Below are positions 22,535-31,103 of a stretch of DNA of 64,000 bases, piece by piece. Numbering within the stretch: position 1 is the first letter of the stretch; each line of letters starts with the position of its first letter. The position numbers were made by a program, and so were the translations under genes. The stretch is taken from NCBI RefSeq assembly GCF_004342605.1, contig NZ_SLZL01000002.1:124001-188000 (forward strand), read 5' to 3'. The notes under the pieces were generated by a model that was given only the letters and a program-made list of their open reading frames with translations, did no database searches and was not told where the DNA came from. This stretch comes from Caulobacter sp. BK020 (GTDB taxonomy: Bacteria > Pseudomonadota > Alphaproteobacteria > Caulobacterales > Caulobacteraceae).

Positions 22535-23270
22535 CAGTCCGGATGACCGTTCCAGCAATGCTATGGCAGACCTGCTACGGCGCCCGCTCGAACGCCAGCC
22601 GTTGGGGCGGATGGAATTCAACCTGCTGTTCAGCAGAGGCGCGGGCCTGGGCACGGATGCCGTGGCCCGCCTGGGACCATTCGAGCGGCGCGAGAGACCG
22701 CACGGACGGCAGGCGAGATTGCGGGTAAGGTCTCTGGACGATCTGGCTCAGCCGCCCTTGGGGCGGCCGGTGTCGTCAGATCGGTTTTCAGTCGAGGCGT
22801 GCTGATCGAGGTTGAGGCTTGGGCGAAGAGTTTCCGCAGGGGCGACGCGGCGACAAGGCCCCCAAGGGTCTGGGGCGCAATGCCGATCAGGGCTTCCACG
22901 AGGACGGGCCTACCGGACGCACTGCAGCGCCGCCGATCCCGAAGCCTGACTCTACAAGATGCGTGACCGCCAGCCCGGCTGGCGCGCCTTGAATCGGCGC
23001 GGCTCGGCGACGGCTCCAGCCGAGCGGGAGGCGATGCTGGAGATGCTCGATTTCCGTCCTAGTCGATGTCGCGTTACCTTGGCGGAGACAAGGCCTACGA
23101 GGCGCGCGCGTTCATCGCCGTCGCTGGCGCACCGAGCGATGGGGCATATCGCCGTCGATGATCATCTGTCCAAAACTCGCCCGACCATCATCGGGCTTCT
23201 GTAGGCCTCTCTGGGTCATGCGATCCGCCAGCGTCGCCTGAAACGCCTTGAGGCGGCGTTGGCGCAGCGG
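22535..23270 (+). pseudogene. decayed IS5-family transposase
   Basis: No open frame spans this stretch, but pieces of an IS5-group DDE transposase appear in the right order with frame changes between them: MLWQTCYGARS (like LLLQAFYGIRSER), RMEFNLLF...GLG, SSDRFSVEA, then in another frame VLIEVEAWAKSFRR, RNADQGFHEDG, RTHCSAADPEA followed by a stop and LYK (family RTHxSTTDPEARLYK), RYLGGDKAYEARAF (family LGADKAYD), HIAVDDHLSKT and GHAIRQRRLKRLEAA. At least three frameshifts and several stops are needed. Terminal inverted repeats and target duplications were not found. Confidence 0.75.
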
Positions 23271-23403
23271 CCGGGGTGGCCGGGCCGTCGGCCAGGGTCG
23301 AAGCCTTTGCGAAAGGGGACGGGCGGTCCCCCGCACCCGCGGCGAGACTCCGCCGCCCTCATGCGCTCTATTGCTGTTCATCGTGAGAGGCCTGGAGGGC
23401 GCC

Positions 23404-23967
23404 ATGATCCACAGCTTGAGGGCGGCGGTCGCAGCCGTGGCGCTTCTGCTCGGCGGTCCGCCGCTGGCCGCCGCCGCGCAGCCGTCTCCCGCCGGGGCGG
23501 CGAAGAGCCAGGACGGCCAGCGGGACTTTGACTGGGAGATCGGCGAATGGACGACGCGCCTGTCTCGCCTCCAGCACCCTCTGACCGGGTCGAACACCTG
23601 GGTCGAGTACGAGGGGGTGACTGTCGTCCGACCTGTGCTGGACGGCAGCGCCAATCTGGTCGAGCTGAAGGTCAAGGGGCCGGCCGGCCGGATCGAGGGC
23701 CTGTCCCTGCGCCTCTACGATCCGGACGCCAGGCAATGGAGCCTCAACTTCGCCGCCGGCGGGGTGCTCACCCGGCCGGTCTATGGCCAGTTCAAGGACG
23801 GTCGCGGCGTCTTCTACGGACAGGACACCTTGGGCGGTCGAGCCATACTGGTGCGCTTCATCATCTCCGACGTGACCGCCAACTCGGCGCGCTTCGAGCA
23901 GGCGTTCTCGGATGACGGCGGCCTCACCTGGGAAGTGAACTGGATCGCCATCGACACCCGTCGCTGA
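23404..23967 (+). CDS. secreted protein of unknown function (187 aa)
   Basis: The N-terminus (MIHSLRAAVAAVALLLGGPP then AAAAQPSP) is a typical signal peptide, with cleavage likely after AAA near residue 25. The mature domain starts RDFDWEIGEWTTRLSRLQHPL and alternates short hydrophobic and polar stretches, which suggests a beta-rich fold, with EYEGVTVVRPVLDGSANLVEL and FEQAFSDDGGLTWEVNWI. This pattern resembles DUF1579-like periplasmic proteins, but I do not assign it firmly. RBS GGAGG sits upstream of ATG 23404. No enzymatic motif seen. Confidence 0.75.
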   Translation: MIHSLRAAVAAVALLLGGPPLAAAAQPSPAGAAKSQDGQRDFDWEIGEWTTRLSRLQHPLTGSNTWVEYEGVTVVRPVLDGSANLVELKVKGPAGRIEGLSLRLYDPDARQWSLNFAAGGVLTRPVYGQFKDGRGVFYGQDTLGGRAILVRFIISDVTANSARFEQAFSDDGGLTWEVNWIAIDTRR

Positions 23968-24008
23968 AGGCGGGGCTTCGCGCGTCGCCGTCGAACGGGA
24001 GGGGCTTC

Positions 24009-24659
24009 CTACCACGCCATGGCGCGGCCATTGGGCAGGCGGGCGCGGCCGAGGCGGCGTTTGGCGGCCTTGCCGCAGCCGACGATCATCGGCGTGTCGG
24101 CTCCTTGCAGCAGCGGCAGGTCGTCGAGGCTGTCGGTATAGGCGTAGGCCCAGCGCTGACCGTGGCCCGCTTCAGCCAGGGCCTGGCACTTGCGCCGGTG
24201 CCGGCAATGGACGTCGGCCACCCAGCCGCCGGCTCGACGCTTCAGCGAGGTGCCGAGTACGACGATGGGCCGATCCAGCGGCGCGATCAGGGCCTGGGCC
24301 AGGATGGTCGGCGCCGCGGTGACCACCACCACCTCGTCGCCATGGGCCAGGTGTTCGTCAAGCGTCGCCATGCCTGGCCCGCGCCAGCGCAGGGGCAGCG
24401 CCTTGGCCTGGAACTGGCCGGCGAAGTCGGCGCAGGACTTGCGCAGCTTGCGCTCGCATAGCCCGGCCGTGGCGATCCACAGCAGGATCGAGGCCCCGGC
24501 CCGGCGGGTGCGGGGCGCGATCACCATCGGAATGGCGACCGGAGCGACCAACAGCGTGGCCAGAAGTCGGGGAACGGAGCGGCGAACCCGGCCCCACAGC
24601 CAAAGCGCCGTGGAATCGCCGTCCAACAGAGTGCCGTCGAGATCGAAGACCGCGAGCAT
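24009..24659 (-). CDS. HAD-IB family phosphatase
   Basis: A 216-residue HAD hydrolase related to SerB-type phosphatases. Motif I is FDLDGTLLDGDST at residues 5-17 (nucleophile Asp6, general acid Asp8), motif II is VVVTAAPTILAQALIAPL and motif IV is YTDSLDDLPLL. A hydrophobic cap stretch (LLATLLVAPVAIPMVIAP) follows motif I, as in the membrane-associated PlsC/HAD types. The substrate is unknown; a phosphoserine- or lipid-phosphate-like compound is possible. It lies just downstream of, and in the same direction as, the HNH gene with a 96 bp gap. Confidence 0.85.
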   Translation of the reverse strand: MLAVFDLDGTLLDGDSTALWLWGRVRRSVPRLLATLLVAPVAIPMVIAPRTRRAGASILLWIATAGLCERKLRKSCADFAGQFQAKALPLRWRGPGMATLDEHLAHGDEVVVVTAAPTILAQALIAPLDRPIVVLGTSLKRRAGGWVADVHCRHRRKCQALAEAGHGQRWAYAYTDSLDDLPLLQGADTPMIVGCGKAAKRRLGRARLPNGRAMAW

Positions 24660-24755
24660 GGCCTTCTCCTAACGCCCGAACCTGTCAGGCATGTGTCACG
24701 CCCGTGGGCGCGGTGTGTCGGTCTGTGGATAAAATGCGGTCGGTGACCTTTTCGC

Positions 24756-25673
24756 TCACACGTCGCCGAAGGCCTGCCTGTGTCGCGCGACATAGGCGGG
24801 GTGCGGCCAGAGGTTCCGGTCCGCGGGTAAATGGATGCGGTCCATCTGATTGACGAACAGCCCGCGCAGTTCGCTTGGCACCTTGTTGTGAGAAACCAAC
24901 AATCGGTAGTCGTCGGTCAGGGAGATCAAATGGCGATCGAATAGCCAATGGATTGTGCCGGATAGGGCGATGCCGTTCTGTATGGTGTCGGGACCGCCGT
25001 CGCCCACGGGCCAGATGTGGGCGGCCTGGACTTCGGACCGACCACCACCGTTGATGATCTGCAGGCGTGTCACCGCGCAACGATCATCATAGGCCTCGCA
25101 GACTTGCCTTCGAAAGTTCGCATCTCGGATTTTGCGATTGATCAGGATCGCCTCGACGCGTCGGGCCTGCTCCGCTGGCGGAGCATCGAACACGAACGTT
25201 TCGCTGAGCTCTTGAAAGCCGCCGGGTGGTCCTAAGCGAGGTGCGTTTGATGGCTCCAGGGTCTCGCTCAAGCCTGCTAGGACGATTGCCGCGAAATCCG
25301 CGTCGTCCAGCGGCCTCATGGCGCGACCCTGGACGCCCGCGCCAACCCGATTTGCGTCCTCGATCGCTCGCAGCGGGCCCTCCCAATAGCCAAGCTGCCC
25401 AACGAAGGGCACGGGGGCGTCGAAGGGGAGATAGTCGCCAAGCATCGCGTAGGCGTGGTCTGGGCGTATCGGATCAGGCCTGACGTCCAATACGCGTGCA
25501 ACCGCCACATAGGCTCTGCGGCCTCTATTTCGCTGAGGTTCGCGCAAGATGACCCAATCGCCCTGTGCTGCGAGCGCGGCGGCCATGTAGTTGCTGCGCG
25601 CGGGAAAATGATAGCGATGGGGAAGTTCGTCATCATAGCCAGAGTTTGGCTTGGTGTCGAAAACAGCCTTCAC
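24756..25673 (-). CDS. HNH endonuclease domain protein (305 aa)
   Basis: The C-terminal third carries an HNH nuclease motif: Cys199 in DDRCAVTRLQI, AAHIWPVGDGG with His219, IQNGIALSGTIHWLFDRHLISL with Asn233, His242 and His248. The N-terminal half (KPNSGYDDELPHRYHFPARS, then a GDWVILREPQRNRGRRAYVAVARV beta-rich segment) looks like a PUA/EVE-like nucleic-acid-reading domain. This layout suggests a modification-dependent or defence nuclease, but that is inference. The start is GTG 25673 with an in-frame stop 12 bp upstream. No methylase is next to it. An octamer repeat lies 40 bp upstream. Confidence 0.82.
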   Translation of the reverse strand: MKAVFDTKPNSGYDDELPHRYHFPARSNYMAAALAAQGDWVILREPQRNRGRRAYVAVARVLDVRPDPIRPDHAYAMLGDYLPFDAPVPFVGQLGYWEGPLRAIEDANRVGAGVQGRAMRPLDDADFAAIVLAGLSETLEPSNAPRLGPPGGFQELSETFVFDAPPAEQARRVEAILINRKIRDANFRRQVCEAYDDRCAVTRLQIINGGGRSEVQAAHIWPVGDGGPDTIQNGIALSGTIHWLFDRHLISLTDDYRLLVSHNKVPSELRGLFVNQMDRIHLPADRNLWPHPAYVARHRQAFGDV

Positions 25674-25712
25674 AGTCAGTCCCTAGTTGGCCGCAAACAT
25701 CCAAGCGTCGCG

Positions 25713-25792
25713 GAGCACTGGAGCACTGGAGCACTGGAGCACTGGAGCACTGGAGCACTGGAGCACTGGAGCACTGGAGCACTGGAGCGCTG
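25713..25792. repeat. octanucleotide tandem repeat, GAGCACTG x 9 plus one variant
   Basis: Nine perfect head-to-tail copies of GAGCACTG run from 25713 to 25784, and a tenth with one change (GAGCGCTG) from 25785 to 25792. The array lies between the divergent HNH gene (start 25673) and rpsB (start 26011). No stop codon arises in any frame. Arrays this regular usually change copy number by slippage, so spacing in the HNH promoter region could vary between cells. Confidence 0.97.
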
Positions 25793-25853
25793 CCAGCTTG
25801 ACCGGTCAAGGGCATGATCCCGCACCATACCGCTCCATACCGCGCCTAAGGGC

Positions 25854-25881
25854 TTGCTTTTTGGCGCGTTCGCGCCTATCT
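25854..25881 (+). promoter_or_regulatory. putative rpsB promoter
   Basis: TTGCTT at 25854-25859 and CTATCT at 25876-25881 with a 16 bp spacer fit the housekeeping promoter pattern. It lies 130 bp before the rpsB start, leaving a long leader typical of ribosomal protein genes. No transcription data; other starts are possible. Confidence 0.4.
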
Positions 25882-26010
25882 GCGCGGCCATTCCACACGT
25901 GGACGTGCGGCGACGCCGGGGAGACATCCCGTCGTTACCGTTCCGGTCCCGGTCCGAATCGTCGGAGCGGGGGTGTCCACGGAGGTTCAACCGGAAGAAG
26001 GAGACCTATC

Positions 26011-26853
26011 ATGGCGCTTCCCGAATTCTCCATGCGTCAGCTCTTGGAAGCTGGCGCCCACTTCGGCCACCAGACGCACCGCTGGAACCCGAAGATGGAC
26101 CGCTACATCTTTGGTTCGCGTTCGAACATCCACATCATCGACCTGTCGCAGTCGATCCCGCTCCTGCACCAGGCCCTGGTGAAGGTGCGTGAAGTCGCCG
26201 CCGCCGGCGGCCGCGTGCTGTTCGTCGGCACCAAGCGCCAGGCCAGCGACCCGGTCGCCACGGCCGCCAAGCGCTGCGCCCAATACTATGTCAACCACCG
26301 CTGGCTCGGCGGCACCCTGACCAACTGGCGCACCGTCTCGGGCTCGATCGCCCGTCTGCGCGAGCTGGAAGGCGTTCTGTCCGGCGAAGGCCAAGGCCGT
26401 TCCAAGAAGGAACTGCTGCAGCTGACCCGCGAGCGCGACAAGCTGGAGCTGTCGCTGGGCGGCATCAAGGACATGGGCGGCATCCCCGACATCATGTTCG
26501 TGATCGACACCAACAAGGAAGCGATCGCGATCCTGGAAGCCCGCAAGCTGAACATCCCGGTCGTCGCCATCCTCGACACCAACTGCGACCCGGACGGCAT
26601 CACCTATCCGATCCCGGGTAACGACGACGCCGCCCGCGCCCTGCAGCTGTACTGCGACCTGATCGCCGACGCGGTGCTGGACGGCCTGGCCGCCGGCCAA
26701 GCCGCCTCGGGCGTCGACCTGGGCGCCTCGGTGGCCCCGGTCGAGCCGACTCTGGCTCGCGAACTGACCCCGGAACCGGTGGCTGACGCCGCCGCTCAGG
26801 AGGCCACTTCGGAAGCCCTGGACGCCGTCGCCGACGAGCCGGCCGCGAGCTGA
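26011..26853 (+). CDS. rpsB: 30S ribosomal protein S2
   Basis: A 280-residue small-subunit protein. The N-terminus [20 protein letters not shown] and the segments [49 protein letters not shown] and [19 protein letters not shown] are unmistakable. The C-terminal 45 residues are an acidic, Ala-rich tail ([18 protein letters not shown]). ATG 26011 has AGAAGGAG just upstream. The frame stays open back to 25687 through the octamer array, but that extension has no family similarity and no RBS. Confidence 0.98.
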   Translation: MALPEFSMRQLLEAGAHFGHQTHRWNPKMDRYIFGSRSNIHIIDLSQSIPLLHQALVKVREVAAAGGRVLFVGTKRQASDPVATAAKRCAQYYVNHRWLGGTLTNWRTVSGSIARLRELEGVLSGEGQGRSKKELLQLTRERDKLELSLGGIKDMGGIPDIMFVIDTNKEAIAILEARKLNIPVVAILDTNCDPDGITYPIPGNDDAARALQLYCDLIADAVLDGLAAGQAASGVDLGASVAPVEPTLARELTPEPVADAAAQEATSEALDAVADEPAAS

Positions 26854-26910
26854 TTTTCCGACCACCGCGTCGGGACCTCGGTTCCGGCGCGGTCGTTGTG
26901 ACCCTGTCAT

Positions 26911-26936
26911 GCGACCGAGCTATCAAGCTCGGTCGC
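26911..26936. promoter_or_regulatory. perfect stem-loop between rpsB and tsf
   Basis: GCGACCGAGCT (26911-26921) pairs perfectly with AGCTCGGTCGC (26926-26936) across the loop ATCA. It is followed by TAAACGTTT, not a T-run, so it is a weak terminator at best. It lies 25 bp before the tsf start and could be a partial attenuator or an RNA-processing/stability element that sets the S2 to EF-Ts ratio. Confidence 0.6.
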
Positions 26937-26961
26937 TAAACGTTTGAATCTGGAGGATTTC

Positions 26962-27900
26962 ATGGCTGAGATCACGGCAGCGCTGGTGAAAGAACTGCGC
27001 GAAAAGTCCGGCGTCGGCATGATGGACTGCAAGAAGGCCCTGCAAGAGAACGGCGGCGACATCGACGCCTCCATCGACTGGCTGCGCGCCAAGGGCCTGT
27101 CCAAGGCCGCCAAGAAGGCCGACCGCGTCGCGGCCGAGGGCCTGGTCGGCATCGCCGTCCGCAACGACGGCGCCGGCATGACCGCCGCCGCGGTGGAAGT
27201 GAACGCCGAGACCGACTTCCTGGGCCGCAACGACCTGTTCCAGAACGCCGTCCGCAAGATCGCGGCCGTCGGCCTGGACAACGACGGCGTGGAGGCCATC
27301 AACGCGGCCAAGACCGCCGACGGCGAAGTCGTGTCCGAAGTGCTGACCAACCTGATCGCCACCATCGGCGAGAACATGGTCCTGCGCCGTTCGGCCAAGT
27401 TCTCGGTCGCCCAGGGCGCGGTGTCGTCCTACATCCACAACGCCACCGCCCCGGATCTGGGCCGGATCGGCGTGCTGGTGGCCATCGAAGGCGCCGGCGA
27501 CCAGGCCAAGATCCTGGAACTGGGCCGCAAGATCGCCATGCACGTGGCCGCGACCGCCCCGCTGTCGCTGTCGCCGGACGACCTGGACCAGGCCGCCATC
27601 GAGAAGGAACGCCAGATCTTCACCGAGCAGGCGCTGGAGTCGGGCAAGCCCGCCGCCGTCGTCGAGAAGATGGTCGAAGGCCGCATCCGCAAGTTCCTGG
27701 AAGAAGTCGTGCTGCTGAAGCAGGCCTTCGTCATGAACCCGGACCAGACCGTCGAGCAACTGGTCGCCGAGGCCGGCAAGGAACTGGGCTCGCCGCTCAC
27801 CGTGAAGGGCTTCGTCCGCCTGGCCCTGGGTGAGGGCGTCGAAAAGGCTCCGGAAGGCGATTTCGCCGCCGAAGTCGCCGCCATGGCCGGCCAAGCCTAA
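26962..27900 (+). CDS. tsf: translation elongation factor Ts
   Basis: A 312-residue nucleotide exchange factor for EF-Tu. It has the N-terminal UBA-like domain with [20 protein letters not shown] and the TDFxxRN motif in [20 protein letters not shown] that contacts EF-Tu. Two core domains and a C-terminal module ending in [12 protein letters not shown] follow. ATG 26962 is preceded by GGAGG at 26952-26956. It forms the usual rpsB-tsf pair and is closed by a strong terminator. Confidence 0.98.
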   Translation: MAEITAALVKELREKSGVGMMDCKKALQENGGDIDASIDWLRAKGLSKAAKKADRVAAEGLVGIAVRNDGAGMTAAAVEVNAETDFLGRNDLFQNAVRKIAAVGLDNDGVEAINAAKTADGEVVSEVLTNLIATIGENMVLRRSAKFSVAQGAVSSYIHNATAPDLGRIGVLVAIEGAGDQAKILELGRKIAMHVAATAPLSLSPDDLDQAAIEKERQIFTEQALESGKPAAVVEKMVEGRIRKFLEEVVLLKQAFVMNPDQTVEQLVAEAGKELGSPLTVKGFVRLALGEGVEKAPEGDFAAEVAAMAGQA

Positions 27901-27957
27901 GTCTTTTCCGACGCCCACCGTCCTCTGGGCGCGGGCGTCGGACGGGACCGCCTGAGG

Positions 27958-27996
27958 AAGGCGCGGCGCGCATCGAGCGCGCGCCGCGCCTTTTTT
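27958..27996 (+). terminator. rho-independent terminator after tsf
   Basis: GGCGCGGCGCGC (27960-27971) pairs with GCGCGCCGCGCC (27979-27990) and is followed by six T residues (27991-27996). A second perfect hairpin precedes it (CCGACGCCC at about 27908 with GGGCGTCGG ending at about 27942). Together they separate rpsB-tsf from pyrH. Confidence 0.92.
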
Positions 27997-28039
27997 GCGC
28001 CCCGGTCGCGCAACTGCACGCGATCTGGCCGGTTTGAGC

Positions 28040-28065
28040 CCGGAAAACCGATCCCACTTTTCCGG
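28040..28065. promoter_or_regulatory. alphaproteobacterial-type intergenic dyad upstream of pyrH
   Basis: CCGGAAAA (28040-28047) and TTTTCCGG (28058-28065) form a perfect 8 bp inverted repeat around CCGATCCCAC. A very similar element (ending in CCCACTTTTCC) recurs in intergenic DNA of many alphaproteobacteria; its role is unknown to me. Here it ends 46 bp before the pyrH start, where a promoter or operator would be. Confidence 0.5.
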
Positions 28066-28110
28066 AACGCGCACTATGTTGCGTCCCGACGACTCAGGAA
28101 GAGCCTCCGC

Positions 28111-28848
28111 ATGTCCGAACCCCAGCACAGACCCTATCGCCGCGTGCTTCTGAAGGTTTCGGGCGAGGTGCTGATGGGCGACACGCCCTACGGCATCGAC
28201 ACCAAGACCGTCGAGTCGGTGGCCGAGGACATCCGCGAGATCGTCCAGTCCGGCGTCGAGCTGTGCCTGGTGATCGGCGGCGGCAACATCTTCCGCGGCA
28301 TGGCCGGCGCGGCCAAGGGCATGGAGCGCTCCAGCGCCGACTACATGGGCATGCTGGCCACGGTGATGAACGCCCTGGCCATGCAGGACGCCCTGGAGCG
28401 CATCGGCGTCTCCACCCGGGTGCAGTCGGCCATCCCGATGGCCACGGTCTGCGAGCCGTACATCCGCCGCCGCGCCCAGCGGCATCTGGAGAAGGGCAGG
28501 GTGGTGATTTTCGCCGCCGGCACCGGCAACCCGTTCTTCACCACCGACACCGCCGCGGCCCTGCGCGCCGCCGAGATGCAGTGCGACGCCCTGTTCAAGG
28601 GCACCAGCGTCGACGGCATCTACAGCGCCGATCCCAAGAAGGATCCGGCAGCCAAGCGCTACGACACGCTCAACTACATGGACGTGCTGGCCCAGGACCT
28701 GCGGGTGATGGACGCCTCGGCCGTGGCCCTGATGCGCGACAACAACATTCCGATCGTGGTCTTCTCCATCAAGGGGCGCGGCAACCTGCTGAACGTCCTG
28801 AAGGGGCAGGGGACGCACACCGTCGTTTCCGGCGCCCGCGCCGCTTAA
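28111..28848 (+). CDS. pyrH: UMP kinase
   Basis: A 245-residue amino-acid-kinase-fold enzyme that makes UDP from UMP for RNA, DNA and cell-wall precursors. Seen: [14 protein letters not shown], the glycine-rich [57 protein letters not shown] and the [19 protein letters not shown] motif. ATG 28111 after AGGAAGAG. It opens the pyrH-frr-uppS-cdsA-dxr block. Confidence 0.98.
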   Translation: MSEPQHRPYRRVLLKVSGEVLMGDTPYGIDTKTVESVAEDIREIVQSGVELCLVIGGGNIFRGMAGAAKGMERSSADYMGMLATVMNALAMQDALERIGVSTRVQSAIPMATVCEPYIRRRAQRHLEKGRVVIFAAGTGNPFFTTDTAAALRAAEMQCDALFKGTSVDGIYSADPKKDPAAKRYDTLNYMDVLAQDLRVMDASAVALMRDNNIPIVVFSIKGRGNLLNVLKGQGTHTVVSGARAA

Positions 28849-28873
28849 TTTCCCAGCGAAGAGAGCCCAAGCC

Positions 28874-29440
28874 ATGGCCACCGCCGAAAAACCCGTCCTG
28901 TCCCGCTACAGGGACCGCATGGACAAGTCCGTCGTCGCCTTGAAGGAGGAATTCGCCTCCCTGCGCACGGGCCGCGCCTCCGCCAGCCTGCTGGACCAGG
29001 TGATGGTCGAGGCCTACGGCTCGTCGACCCCGCTGAACGCCGTGGCCTCGATCAGCGTGCCCGAGCCGCGCCAGATCAACGTCAACGTCTGGGACAAGGG
29101 CGTCGTCGTCTCGGTCGAGAAGGCGATCCGCAATTCGGGCCTGGGCCTCAACCCGGTGGTCGAGGGCCAGAACCTGCGCATTCCGATCCCGCCGCTGACC
29201 GAGGAGCGCCGCAAGGACCTTGTGAAGATCGCCGGCAAGTACGCCGAGCAGCAGAAGGTCGCGGTCCGCAACATCCGCCGTGACGCCAACGACGACCTCA
29301 AGAAGGCCGAGAAGGCGTCCGTCATCAGCGAGGATGAGCTGAAGAAGATGGAGACCGAGGTCCAGAAGATGACCGACGAGGCCATCAAGCGCGTCGACGA
29401 GGCCTTGAAAACCAAGGAACAAGAGATCATGCAGGTTTAG
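28874..29440 (+). CDS. frr: ribosome recycling factor
   Basis: A 188-residue protein that, with EF-G, splits the post-termination ribosome. The pattern [58 protein letters not shown] and [19 protein letters not shown] is that of RRF, with the C-terminal helix of domain I ([20 protein letters not shown]). Length is normal. It follows pyrH by 25 bp. Confidence 0.98.
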   Translation: MATAEKPVLSRYRDRMDKSVVALKEEFASLRTGRASASLLDQVMVEAYGSSTPLNAVASISVPEPRQINVNVWDKGVVVSVEKAIRNSGLGLNPVVEGQNLRIPIPPLTEERRKDLVKIAGKYAEQQKVAVRNIRRDANDDLKKAEKASVISEDELKKMETEVQKMTDEAIKRVDEALKTKEQEIMQV

Positions 29441-29485
29441 CATCGACCTGCGTTGTTTGGGGGAGATGAGGGAAGGCTGAAGCGC

Positions 29486-30265
29486 ATGGCGCCGACGACC
29501 GGCCTGCAGGACGTCTCGACGCGCGCCGGGGGTGCGAAGTCGGGCCGGCCGCTGCATGTGGCCATCATCATGGACGGCAACGGCCGTTGGGCGAAGCGGC
29601 GCAACCTGCCGCGCGTCCTGGGCCATCGCGCCGGCGTCAACGCCCTGAAGCGGACCGTCGAAGGGGCCGCCGCTCTGGGCGTGGGCGTGATGACGGTGTT
29701 CGGCTTTTCCACCGAGAACTGGAGCCGTCCGCCACAGGAGGTGTCGGAACTGATGGGTCTGCTGAAGGCCTATCTGGAGTCCGATATCGACCGGTTGGCC
29801 CGCGAGGGCGTGAAGGTCCGGATCATCGGTCGCCGCACGGGTCTGGCCGCCGACGTGTTGGCCGTGATCGACCGCGCCGAAAGCCGCACGAGCCACAACG
29901 ACGCCTTCCTGCTGCAGGTGGCGTTCAACTATGGCGGTCGGGCCGACATCGCCGATGCGGCGCGGGCCTTTGCCGAAGCGGTGGAGCGGGGCGAGGCGCG
30001 GGCCGCCGACCTGGACGAAGCGCTGTTCGAGCGACACCTGTCGACGGCGGGGGCTCCGGCTCCGGACGTCATCGTGCGCACCAGCGGCGAACAGCGGATC
30101 TCGAACTTCCTGCTTTGGGAATGCGCCTACGCCGAACTCGTGTATCAGGATGTTCTTTGGCCGGACTATGGGCCCGAACACCTGGCCGCCGCGTTGACGG
30201 AATATCGCAGCCGCGACCGTCGCTATGGAGGTATCGCCGTCGATGACGTCGCCGTCGCCGGCTAA
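29486..30265 (+). CDS. uppS: isoprenyl transferase (undecaprenyl diphosphate synthase)
   Basis: A 259-residue cis-prenyltransferase that builds the C55 carrier lipid for peptidoglycan and envelope polysaccharides. The first motif HVAIIMDGNGRWAKRR has the catalytic Asp at residue 30, then GHRAGVNALKRTVEGAA, TVFGFSTENWSRP, FNYGGRADIADAAR and DVIVRTSGEQRISNFLLWECAYAELV (residues about 192-217). I chose ATG 29486 rather than an in-frame TTG at 29453 because the family has little before the motif. The 3' end overlaps cdsA by 23 bp. Confidence 0.94.
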   Translation: MAPTTGLQDVSTRAGGAKSGRPLHVAIIMDGNGRWAKRRNLPRVLGHRAGVNALKRTVEGAAALGVGVMTVFGFSTENWSRPPQEVSELMGLLKAYLESDIDRLAREGVKVRIIGRRTGLAADVLAVIDRAESRTSHNDAFLLQVAFNYGGRADIADAARAFAEAVERGEARAADLDEALFERHLSTAGAPAPDVIVRTSGEQRISNFLLWECAYAELVYQDVLWPDYGPEHLAAALTEYRSRDRRYGGIAVDDVAVAG

Positions 30266-31103
30266 ACGTTTCAACTGGAGCAACCTGCGGATCCGTGTCG
30301 CCTCGGCCACGGTGCTGGTGCCCACGGTTGTGGCCGCCGTCTGGTTCGGCGACGTCTGGTATCTGGGCCTGATCCTTGTGGGCGTGGCGCTGCTGGCCCG
30401 CGAGTGGGCCGAGATGAGCGCCCGGCGGGCCGTGCTGGGCGTGGCCCTGGCGATCGGCGCGGCCGTGGCGCTCTCGGTGATCGTCGCGTTCCGTGGCCAC
30501 TATTACATCACCTGGCCGGTGGTGATCATCGGCGCGATCGCCGCCGCCCTGATGGCGCGCGGCGCGGTCGAGCGGCGGGCCGACGCCGCCTATGGGGTGA
30601 TCTACATCGCGCCGGCCGTGATCGCGATGATCTGGCTGCGGCAGAACCCGGTCGATCGGGCGGTGGGCCTCACCTGGACTCTCCTGCTGTTCACCGTCAC
30701 CTGGTTCGCCGACATCTTCGCCTTCGCCACGGGCAGTCTGCTGAAGGGGCCCAAGCTGTGGCCGCGCTATTCGCCCAACAAGACCTGGTCGGGCTTCTTT
30801 GGCGGACTGGTCGCCGCCTCGCTGGGCGCGGTGGGCATCGTGGCGCTGTCCCAGGCGCTGTCCGCCTTGCCGGACCTCCATCTGGACTGGCCCGTGGCCG
30901 CCGCGATCGGCCTGCTGGGCGGCCTGGCCACCATGGCCGGCGACCTGTGGGAGTCGATGCTCAAGCGCCGGTTCGGCGTGAAGGATTCGGGTGACCTGAT
31001 CCCCGGCCACGGCGGCATGCTGGACCGCGTCGACGGCCTGATGTTCGCGGCGATCGTGGTCGCCGGCGCGCGGCTGCTCGATCAGTGGGGATGGCTGCCT
31101 TGA
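30243..31103 (+). CDS. cdsA: phosphatidate cytidylyltransferase
   Basis: A 286-residue multi-pass membrane enzyme that makes CDP-diacylglycerol, the precursor of all phospholipids. The C-terminal signature is perfect: [20 protein letters not shown] followed by GMLDRVDG. Hydrophobic helices fill the N-terminal two thirds. ATG 30243 lies inside the uppS 3' end, and the cdsA 3' end overlaps the dxr start region, so translation of the three genes is coupled. Confidence 0.95.
   Translation: MTSPSPAKRFNWSNLRIRVASATVLVPTVVAAVWFGDVWYLGLILVGVALLAREWAEMSARRAVLGVALAIGAAVALSVIVAFRGHYYITWPVVIIGAIAAALMARGAVERRADAAYGVIYIAPAVIAMIWLRQNPVDRAVGLTWTLLLFTVTWFADIFAFATGSLLKGPKLWPRYSPNKTWSGFFGGLVAASLGAVGIVALSQALSALPDLHLDWPVAAAIGLLGGLATMAGDLWESMLKRRFGVKDSGDLIPGHGGMLDRVDGLMFAAIVVAGARLLDQWGWLP

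Noticed and set aside
22563..22805. 80-codon open frame as an intact small gene
   Set aside because: It is one of several fragments of the decayed IS5 transposase, not an independent gene.
25713..25792. Octamer array as a CRISPR
   Set aside because: Units are 8 bp, directly adjacent, with no spacers; it is a simple tandem repeat.
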